Assembly (NCBI RefSeq): GCF_000421565.1
Contig: NZ_ATXG01000007.1
Location: 119,518-183,517 of the forward strand
DNA from: Agromyces subbeticus DSM 16689
Lineage (GTDB): Bacteria; Actinomycetota; Actinomycetes; Actinomycetales; Microbacteriaceae
Length of the DNA stretch: 64,000 nt
Reading direction: 5' to 3'
Part shown: positions 54,736 to 63,787 of the stretch, in pieces
Numbering within the stretch: the first letter of the stretch is position 1
Layout of the letters: every line of letters starts with the position of its first letter
Program-made: the position numbers and the translations under genes
Notes under the pieces: generated by a model
Told to the model about the DNA's origin: nothing
The model's input: only the letters and a program-made list of their open reading frames with translations
Database searches by the model: none

Positions 54736-55800
54736 TCAGCCGATCTTCTCCCACAGCCCGCAGCCTTGGATGGTGAACCCTTCACCGCCGAACACCTCGA
54801 CCGTGACCCCGTCGGGTGCGTGACTAATGAAGCTGTTGTCGATGATGTCGCCTCCACCGGTTGAACGTTCCCAGTAGCAATCGGACGCCGGGCCGAGAGT
54901 GCGCCACACGCCGGCGGCGACGCTCGTCCCGACCGCTCGTTTCCCGTCACCGATCATCGCTGCCGCCGCCTGCTTCGCCCCGGCCAAGTCTGGACAGTAC
55001 GCGGCGATCGCCGCATCGAGGCTCGAGTCGAACCCGCGGAGCTTCTCAGCAGCCGCCGGGCGTTGGTTCTGCCATTGGGCGGCCGTATCCGTGCACCACT
55101 GGCGCATCTTCACCGCCTGCTCCTGCCAGTACACTGCAGCCGGATCGACGTCGGAACGGCCAGCGGCCTTCATCGCTTGGAAGAACACCTTGTCCTGCGC
55201 CTGCTCCGGTGACCCGAGGATCGACGAGACTGCCGGCAACGCGATCAGCACCTTCCGGACGGCAGCGCCGTCCTTCCGGTCGATCGCTTCCTGCAGGTCG
55301 GCTTTCGCTGTCGTCAGGGTCGCGACATCCTCGGCGGCCGCCCATGGCGATGAGGCCATCGCCTCATCGATCTCGACGATCTTGTCCGGTGCGTCGGCCA
55401 GCGCCTGCTTCTCGTCCTTCTCGGTCTGGCGTTCCGCTTCCTCTTCCTGCTTCTTCTCCGCCGCTTCGTTCAGCTTCCGCTGCTCCTCAGCCTCCTGTTC
55501 GAACGCCGCGGCCGCGGCCTGCTCCTGCGAGTTGCGTACAGCGGTGCCGATGATCGGGCCTGCGATGAACGACACGATGACGACGGACACGGCGATGATC
55601 GCCCACGTCCGAGGGGTCAGCTTCTTCCAGAACGGGACGGTGGCCGCCGGCTCCCCAGCCACCTTGCCGGCGCCCTCGGTCTCGGCCTTCGGTCCCGCCT
55701 TCATCCGTGCGACAGCCGCGACACGTGTTGCGCGCACCCTCTTGATCCAGGAGTCGATGGCCAGGAGCCACGGCTCAACCGGCTCATTCGGGTCGGGCAC
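54736..55800 (-). CDS. Membrane-anchored coiled-coil protein
   Basis: The 354-residue protein has a cytoplasmic N-terminus, one membrane segment (about residues 65-87) and a long charged Ala/Glu/Lys-rich coiled coil (about 90-140). A helical region follows. The compact C-terminal domain has paired cysteines (SDCYWERSTGGGDIID and IQGCGLW), a fold seen in secreted actinobacterial proteins and phage-associated proteins. It is probably surface-exposed. I do not know its function. A terminator follows the gene. Confidence 0.65.
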   Translation of the reverse strand: MPDPNEPVEPWLLAIDSWIKRVRATRVAAVARMKAGPKAETEGAGKVAGEPAATVPFWKKLTPRTWAIIAVSVVIVSFIAGPIIGTAVRNSQEQAAAAAFEQEAEEQRKLNEAAEKKQEEEAERQTEKDEKQALADAPDKIVEIDEAMASSPWAAAEDVATLTTAKADLQEAIDRKDGAAVRKVLIALPAVSSILGSPEQAQDKVFFQAMKAAGRSDVDPAAVYWQEQAVKMRQWCTDTAAQWQNQRPAAAEKLRGFDSSLDAAIAAYCPDLAGAKQAAAAMIGDGKRAVGTSVAAGVWRTLGPASDCYWERSTGGGDIIDNSFISHAPDGVTVEVFGGEGFTIQGCGLWEKIG

Positions 55801-56040
55801 AGTAGACCTCCAGGACGTAGGGTGGCCGTCAGACTACCGGCCGCCCGCGCCCCGCGGGAGAACCAGTTCGGGGGCTTAGACGTTCGCCCGGGGTGGACGG
55901 TATGGTGCGCCAGCGGGGCTAAGGCGATTGCGCGACGAAGCGCTGAACACTCCGAACTGTCCGGCATTCCTGGACCGGATGGAATCTGTGGAGGTCGTCG
56001 GCGAGACAGTGTGGCAATGCGCCGAATGTGCTGACCCGGC

Positions 56041-56550
56041 ATGATGACCCTTATGAGTCTGTTTCGGAAGAGTTCGCCGCCACCGAGTGAGAGGCGGCAG
56101 CGCGTCGCGCTCTTGAACACAGAGGCAGACATTCAACGAGAAGTTGCTGCCGAACGCGCACGGTCAGTTCAGACCAAAGCGTCGTTCCTCGTGGTCATCG
56201 CCGGGTTGTTGGCCGGGGCGTCATTCGACACGCCTCACGGCTCGGGCTGTTGGTGGTTGTCGGCGATCCCTCTGGCGTTGGCTCTGGGCACGGTAGTTGC
56301 TGCTGTCGTTGCGCTCTGGCCAGCCCCAGCCGGTGCAGCTGACCCTGCGGCGATCCGGTCGATTTGGATAGACAACACTCAGGGCTCGTATGAACTGGAG
56401 ATTTATCTACTCAAGGTCAAGACTGTTGCCTACTCCGAGATGCAGGCGCGCACAAACAAACGGGTGACTGCGCTCAAGATCGGCTTTATTCTTCTGTCGG
56501 CTGCAATTTCAACCGCACTGGTTGTGTTTATCCTTCAACGCTGGGCCTAA
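56041..56550 (+). CDS. Three-helix membrane protein, SLATT/effector-like layout
   Basis: The 169-residue protein has a charged N-terminal helix (about residues 16-43), two membrane segments (about 47-62 and 71-93), a soluble middle (about 96-145) and a third membrane segment (147-166). This layout resembles the SLATT-type membrane effectors found in anti-phage systems, but I cannot prove homology by reading. The start is either the ATG at 56041 or an ATG four codons later (56053); neither has a clear SD. A small gene follows after 9 nt. Confidence 0.5.
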   Translation: MMTLMSLFRKSSPPPSERRQRVALLNTEADIQREVAAERARSVQTKASFLVVIAGLLAGASFDTPHGSGCWWLSAIPLALALGTVVAAVVALWPAPAGAADPAAIRSIWIDNTQGSYELEIYLLKVKTVAYSEMQARTNKRVTALKIGFILLSAAISTALVVFILQRWA

Positions 56551-56559
56551 GGAATCACC

Positions 56560-56718
56560 ATGAGTAAGCAGAACGAGCCAGACGGCGACCCCGACGTCGA
56601 TGAGGTCATCAAGCGGATAACGGAATCCCCCAGGCCGACGCGTGAGCCCAGCGGCGATCCGGACGTACGAGGCGGGCTTACGTCACTCACCGGCTCCGGC
56701 GATCAGCAGGACAAGTAG
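56560..56718 (+). CDS. Small hydrophilic protein with GDPDV repeats
   Basis: This 52-residue protein carries GDPDV twice (residues 9-13 and 32-36) and is highly charged. AGGA lies 6 nt before the ATG, and it starts 9 nt after the membrane protein, so they are co-transcribed. This size and arrangement fits a regulator or partner of the membrane protein, but nothing identifies its function. Confidence 0.5.
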   Translation: MSKQNEPDGDPDVDEVIKRITESPRPTREPSGDPDVRGGLTSLTGSGDQQDK

Positions 56719-56861
56719 CCGCGCTGCGTGTTTCGTTGTCGGGCCGGCGTCCGACGATGAACATGATCAGCGATCAAGAGCTTCGTTACCGTCTCCTGGC
56801 CGCCCAGGATGGACGTTAGTCTGGGCTCACCCTCGGCGACGATGATTGCAAGGAGCTGCAG

Positions 56862-57047
56862 GTGCAGAAATGCAAAGACCGCGAGACACTCATCCGGCCC
56901 GGCGGCTCGGTGAACGTTAAGTGCACGCGGATCTCAGGTCACGCTGGCAACCACTACGACGGCCGGAGCGTCTCAGAATGGGGCGACGAGCCGCTCCACG
57001 ACCACAAGGATCGGCCAGCTTATTTCGGCTCAGCTGGGTCTCGGTAG
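56862..57047 (+). CDS. Small Cys/His protein
   Basis: The 61-residue protein starts at a GTG with AAGGAG 6 nt upstream. It contains KCTRISGHAGNHYDG, a C-x5-H-x3-H arrangement that could bind a metal, similar to small proteins found in actinobacterial phages. Nothing else is known. Confidence 0.5.
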   Translation: MQKCKDRETLIRPGGSVNVKCTRISGHAGNHYDGRSVSEWGDEPLHDHKDRPAYFGSAGSR

Positions 57048-57149
57048 TGAAACTCCCACTCGCGCGGGCATCGGATGGCACGATTAGACGAGCCTTCCTT
57101 TGCGCCCTGCCTCGAGGAGGTACGTCACGAACGCCGAGCATGTCACCAG

Positions 57150-57718
57150 CATGTACTTCGCGATCGCCCGGCCGCACTGGACGACCTCACTGATGTGTAC
57201 CGGGCAATGCTGGAAGAGCATGACGCCCATCGGATCTTCCCCAGTGGCGCCTCGGCCTGCGGGAGCCTCGCGGCAGCCCTAGGGGTACGACTGACCGAGC
57301 TCAGGCTGCCCATGCCGGCCGGCATGATGCTAATCTCCCCCGAAGTGGACCTCACCGAGTCTGGTGACTCGTTCACGACCCTTCGGGACGTCAGCGTTGG
57401 CCTGCAGAGCATGCGGCAAGTCAATCTGCTGTATGCCGACGGCGTAGATCTCGCTGACCCTCACCTTTCCCCCTCTTCGGCAACCTCACCGGATTCCCTC
57501 CGACGTTGCTCATCGGGGGAACCCGAGTTCTGTTCCTCTCCAACACGGTCCGCATGCACCGCGCCCTCCGCGACGCCAGCGTCGACGCCGATCTGCACAT
57601 CATCGACGCCCGCCCTCACGCTGGCTCCGGCTCCGCCCCCGAAGAAGCAGCAGTCGCTCGAGAGATCCGACAGTTCATCAGCCGCCTATCATGCGGCACT
57701 GCCACTCCGCACCTGTGA
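57150..57718 (+). pseudogene. Alpha/beta hydrolase (HSL-type esterase), decayed
   Basis: The reading resembles hormone-sensitive-lipase-type esterases: AALDDLTDVYRAMLEEHD, a nucleophile region degraded to SGASACG (GDSAGG in relatives), then LISPEVDLTESGDSF, and YADGVDLADPHLSP. After a frameshift near 57470 it continues LFGNLTGFPPTLLIGGTRVL and ends ...ATPHL. The acid residue is lost (GTRVL for GTRDL), though the histidine in PHAGSG remains. The N-terminus with the HGGG oxyanion motif is missing. The gene is dead. Confidence 0.7.
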
Positions 57719-57739
57719 CCGCGGCTCCATCGTGAACTG

Positions 57740-58035
57740 CTACACGAGGTTGAGCTGCAGATCGATCGGGAATGACTCAGAGGCCGCCGTCCTGAGTTGC
57801 TCAGCGGTGGTCCGAGGCCAGCTCTGGTTCGTTTCGCCCACGACGGTGTACTCGGCTTCACCCCGGGGACGGTTCGCTCGAGCGCCCACACCCGTTTCGA
57901 AGCTGGGTCTCGGCCGATCTGCACGCTCACGTGTCGGTGCGGATGCCCATCGCTGTCGAGCGGGAGAGTCAGAATAGTGGGGTTCCCCGGTCCGCAGGAA
58001 CGGAGGAGTGCTTCATAGGCAGTTGGTGCGTTCAC
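57740..58035 (-). pseudogene. Short hypothetical gene, frameshifted
   Basis: From the GTG at 58035 the frame reads MNAPTAYEALLRSCGPG to about RTVPG. A shift near 57865 continues EYTVVGETNQSWPRTTAEQL and ends at a stop at 57740-57742 (ASESFPIDLQLNLV). The two parts fit one protein of about 98 residues. I do not recognise the family. Confidence 0.45.
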
Positions 58036-58158
58036 GACTTCCGCTTCCTGTAGTCGGTAGAGGGCGGAGGGAAGCGCCCGATCTCGGGCGGGCGCTTCCC
58101 TCCTGGTCCGCAGCGGCGTCGTGGACAGACGCGTCGTGCTGCGGAATTTGTCGGAGCG

Positions 58159-60099
58159 TCAGACGCGGGCTCCACGTGCTTCTTCACCTTCAGTGTTTGC
58201 GGGTGGCACCTGCGCGATGCGGCCTCGTCGCACGAGGGCGAATGCGACAGCGACCAGTGCGATGCCCACGAGCATCGGGAGAACGATCCGTGCGATCAGT
58301 GCGCCCGCGCCCCACTCGCCGCCGTCGTCGGCGTGGATCGTGGTCGTCGTGGTGATGTTCCAGACGATCAGGAGCGCGGCCGTGAATGCTCCGGTGTAGA
58401 CCGAGCCTGAAGCCTTGTAGAAGTACACGGCGAGGCAGGCGGCAAGCGGGAGCATGATCAGGAACTGGTACCCGATCAGCACGAACTGGGACTTGAGTGG
58501 CTCGTTCACGAGCATGGTGCCGCCGGTGAGCATCGGGAAGTAGTCGATGAGGAAACCGACGAGCAGTGGAGCAGCCAAAACGAGTGAAAATGCGATCATC
58601 TGACGCGCAGGGGTGAGCTTGGCTCCAGTCCATCGCAGTTGCGAGCTCAGTCCGATGTTGAGCACAAGGAAGTACGCGACGAACGGGAGAAGGTAGGCAA
58701 GGAAGATCGCCCAATGCCGCCCGTCGATGATCGCGAGGGCCATCGTGTAGAAGCGGAAGTCCGTCTTGAAGAGCCAGTCGGACAGTACGAGCAACACATA
58801 CGCTGACCCAACTGCGAGCAGCGCGATCGCCGCAGACCTTCCGACGACCGACCAACCGAAATCACCGTCCGTTGTGAGGCCGAGATCGCGCGCCGAGGTA
58901 ACGTCGCGCCGCTTGGAGCGGGAGTACCAGGTCGCGATGAGCACCGCGGAGATGACGGCGTTGAGAACGGCCCAGACGAGGATGCCGTTTGCCCATGTCT
59001 GCGGCCAGAAGGAGAGGCCGGCCAGACCGACGTTGCCGAGTTCCTGGAACGGCCAGAACGTCACGACCGGGACGATGCCGGTGATCGTCGCCGCGATGAG
59101 CCAGGGCCAGCCGAAGCGCTCGCCGCGAGCGGGTGGGGTGGGTTGACGTGCAGCGGCGAATGCCGGTGAAGCCCAGAGCAGGCCGCCGACGGCGAACACG
59201 GCAAGGATGCCACCGATGAGGGCGATGCCTCCCCCGATCTCCTTCCATATCCACACCTGCCCGTCGAATGTCTTGCCGCCGTCGAGGGTCTGGTCGTACC
59301 AGTCGACGGCATGCTGGACCGCGTCGAAGCTGAAGGTCATGAACGGGTGGTTGCCGGCGACCATGACCATCTTCCTTGCGGAACCGTCGGCGACGTTCCC
59401 GTAGACCTCATCGAGTACGACGGGTTGGTCGGTGCCGACCTGAGCCATCGCGATGTCGCCATTGGGCACGTTCGCGGGTACGGCTTCCCCCCAGACTGGT
59501 TCGGCGAATTCTTCCAACGAAGACATGATGAACAACGCGTTCTTGAGGGTCGGCGGGTTCTCCGGGTCCGGAAGCGCGTACGGAACTGGACCGGATGCTT
59601 CGAAGACGATCGACCGATACAGGTCGGGTTCGGTCGCGGCGGCAACGTATGCCTCGGCGCCGCCGCGGGAGTGGCCGCCGATGCCGATGTTGTCGGGGTC
59701 GATCATCGGAAGCGCGTGGAGATAACGCAGCGATGCCGGTCCGATCCAGCCGGACTCCTGATCGCCGTCGGATCCCCCGTGGCCGTACTGGTCGGGCGCG
59801 AGCACGACATATCCACGCCGAGACAGCTCGATCGCATATGCGTCCTGCATCTCGCTGGAGTTGTTCGCACCGTGAATCGCGAGAATCCCGGGGGCGGGTG
59901 CTTCTGGCGTCGCCGAGTCCGGGACGTAGAGCTTGCCCGCGATCATTTCGCCGTGCTCGCCGGCGATCGTGATGTCTCGAACGTTGACAGCGCCGAACGC
60001 CGTCTGAACTAGCGCACCGAGTGCTCCGCCGAGGAGCACGAGCGCGATCGCAAGGCTCAAGAGCGCCCACTGCTTCTTCCGGGGCGAGTCAAAGGTCAT
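58159..60099 (-). CDS. Membrane-anchored alpha/beta hydrolase
   Basis: The 646-residue protein has an N-terminal membrane segment, an alpha/beta hydrolase domain to about residue 290 with the nucleophile elbow GHSRGG, upstream GILAIHGANNSSEM and a later GNHPF histidine. A C-terminal half follows with about nine membrane segments. It resembles dienelactone-hydrolase-like enzymes fused to a permease-like module. The substrate is unknown. An AGAGGA lies 5 nt before the ATG at 60099. The TetR gene is upstream on the same strand, so regulation by it is likely. Confidence 0.75.
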   Translation of the reverse strand: MTFDSPRKKQWALLSLAIALVLLGGALGALVQTAFGAVNVRDITIAGEHGEMIAGKLYVPDSATPEAPAPGILAIHGANNSSEMQDAYAIELSRRGYVVLAPDQYGHGGSDGDQESGWIGPASLRYLHALPMIDPDNIGIGGHSRGGAEAYVAAATEPDLYRSIVFEASGPVPYALPDPENPPTLKNALFIMSSLEEFAEPVWGEAVPANVPNGDIAMAQVGTDQPVVLDEVYGNVADGSARKMVMVAGNHPFMTFSFDAVQHAVDWYDQTLDGGKTFDGQVWIWKEIGGGIALIGGILAVFAVGGLLWASPAFAAARQPTPPARGERFGWPWLIAATITGIVPVVTFWPFQELGNVGLAGLSFWPQTWANGILVWAVLNAVISAVLIATWYSRSKRRDVTSARDLGLTTDGDFGWSVVGRSAAIALLAVGSAYVLLVLSDWLFKTDFRFYTMALAIIDGRHWAIFLAYLLPFVAYFLVLNIGLSSQLRWTGAKLTPARQMIAFSLVLAAPLLVGFLIDYFPMLTGGTMLVNEPLKSQFVLIGYQFLIMLPLAACLAVYFYKASGSVYTGAFTAALLIVWNITTTTTIHADDGGEWGAGALIARIVLPMLVGIALVAVAFALVRRGRIAQVPPANTEGEEARGARV

Positions 60100-60269
60100 C
60101 ATTGTCCTCTTTCTGAACGTGCACGAGTGATGCGGTCTAGCCGGGCGCAGGCCCGCGGTGATTCCGGGCGCGCGTGTCTTGGGTACGGCAGGGCACGCAG
60201 AAGTGGCGTGGATCATGCCTGATAGAAGCTGTCGTCAGAGCGAGTCGGGGAAGGCCGGGTTGCGTCGGT

Positions 60270-60908
60270 TCAGGAACTCGACGGCCCGACGCGGGCGAGC
60301 CAATCGAAGCCGTCGAGGATGAGCTCGAGGATGAGCTCGAACTCGGCGTCTTCGTCATGAACTGCTTCAGTCATTGATTCCGCGATACGCGGGTACTGTG
60401 CCGACAGCTCCCCGGCGCGAAGCGCTGCGACCTCAGCACCGGCATCCGCCTCATCCTCATTCCGGGCTTGCCGGTACGTTGAGCCCATGACGTGCCCGTC
60501 ATAGGCGTGCAATGCATAGTGCGCGAGCTGCACGGACAGGCCGCCTTCGCGGAGGCGGTCCAGCACGGCATCGATATAGCGCAGCCGCTCCGGGCCGACT
60601 CGAGCGCGAGACGCGAGCGGTGCTGACGCCCACGGATGTTCTTTGAGGACCGCATAGGCGGCGATCCCACTCGTTCGCAGGTCATCCTTCCAGCCCTCGT
60701 CGGTGCGCGGGACACTGAAGCGAGCAGCCACCCGCTCGACCATCGAGTCGACGAGCTCCTCTTTGTTGCTCACATGGCGATACAGGGCCATCGCCTCAAC
60801 TTCGAGCTGCTCACCCACTCGGCGCATACTGATCGCCTCGAGGCCGCCACGATCGGCGAGCGCGATCGCGGCATCGACCACTCGCTCTCTCGTCAATCTC
60901 TCTCGCAT
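60270..60908 (-). CDS. TetR-family regulator
   Basis: The 212-residue protein has an N-terminal TetR helix-turn-helix (ALADRGGLEAISMRRVGEQL, VEAMALYRHVSNKEELVDSM) and a C-terminal ligand-binding domain of the TetR_C_1 type. GGAGGA precedes the ATG. Its operator is just upstream. It probably represses itself and the hydrolase gene downstream. Confidence 0.9.
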   Translation of the reverse strand: MRERLTRERVVDAAIALADRGGLEAISMRRVGEQLEVEAMALYRHVSNKEELVDSMVERVAARFSVPRTDEGWKDDLRTSGIAAYAVLKEHPWASAPLASRARVGPERLRYIDAVLDRLREGGLSVQLAHYALHAYDGHVMGSTYRQARNEDEADAGAEVAALRAGELSAQYPRIAESMTEAVHDEDAEFELILELILDGFDWLARVGPSSS

Positions 60909-60923
60909 TGCTCCTCCACGGCT

Positions 60924-60959
60924 CGGTGTTTACAGCATAAGCATACGTCGTAAACACCG
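60924..60959. promoter_or_regulatory. Operator of the TetR gene
   Basis: Perfect 10-nt arms CGGTGTTTAC and GTAAACACCG are separated by 16 bp, 16-51 bp upstream of the TetR start. It is the expected place and form for autoregulation. The remaining part of the 455-bp gap up to 61363 holds the right direct repeat and nothing else I can support. Confidence 0.7.
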
Positions 60960-61143
60960 CGCGATGACTGCACACCTTCTCAGCGCTCCGAGCAACTCTG
61001 GCGGGTCGTCGAGCCCGGGTCTGCGACCGCGCCTTGAAGCGAGTGCACATTCGTGCAGGCTTAGAACTGCACGTATCAACCAGCAGCCAAAGCACTCACC
61101 GGCAGCCTGGTTCGCTCGGCTGCAGGCGGGTCGTAGTGCTCAG

Positions 61144-61291
61144 CGCGTTAACGCAGAATTCCCGGCCTCTTTCGAGACCGGGAATTCTTCGGTATTGGTG
61201 GCGCAAGTGGGAAATCTGGAAGGCCGTGCGGTTACTGGGCACTTTCAGCATCGGTATATCGGCATTTTAAGCTAAGGCGCGAGATTTTCCA
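61144..61291. repeat. Right copy of the 146-148 bp direct repeat
   Basis: Diverged copy of 50185-50330 in the same orientation, including its own hairpin (GAATTCCCGG-type arms around CTCTTTCGAGA). It marks the right edge of the low-GC segment. Confidence 0.75.
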
Positions 61292-61363
61292 GCACGCTTC
61301 TCGGCGTAGTTCCGATGACGCCGGCAACTTCAAAGACTCCCAGTCGCCCGCGAGGAAATGCGA

Positions 61364-61609
61364 CTACGGGACGGCCGTGACCTCCACAATCTCGCCTCGG
61401 GCTCGGTATGCGTCTGCCAGGGCTTGGACGATCTCGTCGAAGTTCTGGATCGCTACGACCGAGTCGCGGACATTTTGGAATTGAGACGCTCCCGGGACGG
61501 TCGGAAGAATATTTTCGTGAAGGTCGTCAATGAGGTCCGGACGATCGCCGCTGGCGAAGATAACGTCCGCTTGACCGTTGGCTCGGTCGGTTCGAATAGT
61601 TAGCACCAT
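61364..61609 (-). CDS. Small hypothetical protein
   Basis: An 81-residue reading from the ATG at 61609 (MVLTIRTDRANG to VEVTAVP), acidic and plausibly folded. A TTG start at 61645 would add 12 residues. No SD is clear, and I do not recognise the family. Confidence 0.4.
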   Translation of the reverse strand: MVLTIRTDRANGQADVIFASGDRPDLIDDLHENILPTVPGASQFQNVRDSVVAIQNFDEIVQALADAYRARGEIVEVTAVP

Positions 61610-61816
61610 TCGATTCTTCAGCACGCAGAGCCGGTCCTCGTTCAACGACGCACGCCTCTGCGAACGGACTCTGTACGTCTACTCAAGTGGACTACAGAGG
61701 ACGGAGGCCGATGAACACCTACAGACGACCTCATCCGTACGGGACCCGAGTGGGCCGTAGAACGCATCGAGCCATGACCCAGAACCGCCGCTAAGGTACG
61801 CGCCTCTACGAGAACC

Positions 61817-62653
61817 ATGCTCGAGCTGCACGTCTCGACGAAGCGCGAGGTACGCCGATCGCGCTGTTCGACCGAGGAGTTGAACACGACTGGTCGACGG
61901 GTCGAAGCATCAGAGCCGATCCAGGTCGACGCGTGGATACGGCATCGTGTCTTCCACGAAGACTCGCCGCATGTGCAAGGCGAAGCGGTCGCCATCCTCG
62001 GCCGATCGGTCGCCTACGACCCTCAGTCCGATGGGAACCTGCTGATCTTCGGCTCCTCAGGCTCCGGGAAGACGATGCTCCTCTGGAATATGCTCGACAC
62101 CCTCACGCCGTGTGGTGTGCCGGCCGCCGACGTCGTGCACATCAGGAGCCACTCTTCGGGGGTCATCCCTCTCGATCCTCGGAAACGAACTCCTGGTCGC
62201 AGCCTCCCTTGATGACGGCGCCGGCGCGATCGACGCTGCGGTCGACACGTTCGACAGCGAATGGGCTGACCACAAGAAGCATGGGAGCGGGGGCACCCGG
62301 CGATCCCCGGCCTCTGTTGCTGGTCATCGACGACGACAGTTGGATCGACTGCGGTAGCGACGGGTCCCGTGCGACTCGGGTCGGCGAACTTGTATCGCGG
62401 ATCAGCAAGGATGGCGCGGCCGACGGAGTGTTCGTCATCATGTCGACGCAGCGCCCCGAGCGGATGCCCGGGAGCATCGCAGTCGAGGACTCCCCCGCCC
62501 GGGTGCTGATGGGGCCGACCACCTGGGGCGGGCACCCGCCGTGCTCTCGGCGGAGTGCAGGAGGTGCAGGCCACGGACGACACCCCTCGAGACGGCGGAC
62601 GATTCCAGGTGCGAGGCACCGTGCTCGAGTTCGCACCGTCAGCCCCGTACTAG
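61817..62653 (+). pseudogene. FtsK/EssC-type ATPase remnant
   Basis: Three frames together give a partial FtsK/SpoIIIE-like domain: LGRSVAYDPQSDGNLLIFG, Walker A GSSGSGKTM, then, after frameshifts near 62160 and 62300, LLLVIDDDSWIDCGS, RISKDGAADGVFVIMSTQRP and a C-terminus GRFQVRGTVLEFAPSAPY at the stop 62651-62653. That C-terminus resembles type VII secretion ATPases. Several shifts make it non-functional. Confidence 0.7.
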
Positions 62654-62859
62654 CCTGTGCCACCGCTCGGCACAGCCTGACCCGGCAACGCCGACGCTAC
62701 ACCTGAGCTGCAGCCGCTCGAACACGTTCAGCGAAATCAGGAGCATTGATCTGATAGGTCGCAAGCAGGGTGCACTTCAGCTCATTCGAACGATCTTTCC
62801 GTGGTTCCGGCTGACCGAGGGCAGCGACACATGTCGTGATCACCACCCTGCCTACGATG

Positions 62860-62877
62860 CGTAGGTTTACACCTACG
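62860..62877. promoter_or_regulatory. Operator of the second TetR gene
   Basis: Perfect 7-nt arms CGTAGGT and ACCTACG around TTAC, 19-36 bp before the TetR start, followed by TATAGGAT (a -10-like hexamer). This suggests autoregulation. Confidence 0.6.
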
Positions 62878-62895
62878 TGCTATAGGATTCAGGTC

Positions 62896-63480
62896 ATGCC
62901 CCGCGCCAACCTGACCACTGCCGTCATCCTGGCCGCGGCCGCCGACATCGCCGACGATGCCGGGTACGACGTGATCACCATCTCGACAATCGCGCGCCGG
63001 TTCGGCGTCCAACCCGCCAGCTTGTACTCACACGTGCGCGACGTCGCAGCCGTGAAAGACGGTCTTCACGAGCTCGCGCTCGGCGAACTCGCCGACCGGG
63101 TCGCCGTTGCGATCGCCGGTCGCGCAACAACCGACGCGCTTCGTGGGTTCGCCGACGCTCACCGCCGATACGCCGCCGACCGGCCCGGCTGCTGGACGTC
63201 CGTCCAACGACCCGCCTCCGAAAGCACCGTCAACTCTGATGCCGCAGCACGACTATCCGCACAGCTGTTGGCAGTCGTCAGCGGCTACGACCTCCCCACG
63301 TCCGAGCACGTGCACGCCGCACGGTTCGTCGGCGCAACGGTCAACGGCTACCTCACCTTGAACCGGGTCGGCGCATTCGACCACCGCACCCCAAACCCCG
63401 ACGCATACTGGACCCGCACCATCTCCGCTATCGACACTGCGCTCAGCGCCTGGCCAACCGAAGAAACCGAGAACCCATGA
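62896..63480 (+). CDS. TetR-family regulator
   Basis: The 194-residue protein has a TetR helix-turn-helix (AAADIADDAGYDVITISTIA, VQPASLYSHVRDVAAVKDGL) and a C-terminal domain like the WHG/TetR_C group. I chose the ATG at 62896 because AGGTC lies just upstream and the operator is 19-36 bp away; an ATG at 62836 would read through the operator. Its stop overlaps the next gene by 4 nt, so it probably controls that SGNH hydrolase gene. Confidence 0.88.
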   Translation: MPRANLTTAVILAAAADIADDAGYDVITISTIARRFGVQPASLYSHVRDVAAVKDGLHELALGELADRVAVAIAGRATTDALRGFADAHRRYAADRPGCWTSVQRPASESTVNSDAAARLSAQLLAVVSGYDLPTSEHVHAARFVGATVNGYLTLNRVGAFDHRTPNPDAYWTRTISAIDTALSAWPTEETENP

Positions 63481-63683
63481 TCTCCACCCCGATCACCGAA
63501 GACCTGATCCACGGCATCGCCGAACTCGAAACCACCGACCGCGGCGTCCGCCCGCACCGGCTCCCCGAATGGGTACGGCAGCAGTTCCCCGACGCACAAC
63601 TGATGGCCATGGAATCCCAACCATCAGGCGCGCGCCTCGCCGTCCTGACGACCGCAACAACCATCGAACTAGGGCATGTCTGA
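63477..63683 (+). pseudogene. SGNH/GDSL hydrolase, truncated after 68 residues
   Basis: The reading ISTPITEDLIHGIAELETTD then VRPHRLPEWVRQQFPDAQL matches the N-terminal domain of actinobacterial SGNH/GDSL esterases, normally about 350-400 residues. It ends in GHV and a stop just after an inverted repeat. The catalytic GDSL domain is missing. The start overlaps the TetR stop by 4 nt. Confidence 0.65.
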
Positions 63684-63707
63684 CAAGTGCTTTGCCCAGA
63701 CAATGCC
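63673..63707. repeat. Inverted repeat at the truncation point
   Basis: Arms GGCATGTCTG and CAGACAATGCC (one bulged base) lie where the SGNH gene ends. It could be a terminator or the end of a mobile element. No transposase is in the window. Confidence 0.4.
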
Positions 63708-63787
63708 AGCGTGGAGGACGGCGGCCGCATCCGGTTGGTCTCCTGCCATACACCGGGGCCTTCATTGGCCGTGCTTTACTTTCGCCT

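Noticed and set aside
61060..61080. LELHVST reading resembling the start of the FtsK remnant at 61817
   Set aside because: Only seven residues match and the frames around differ; likely chance.
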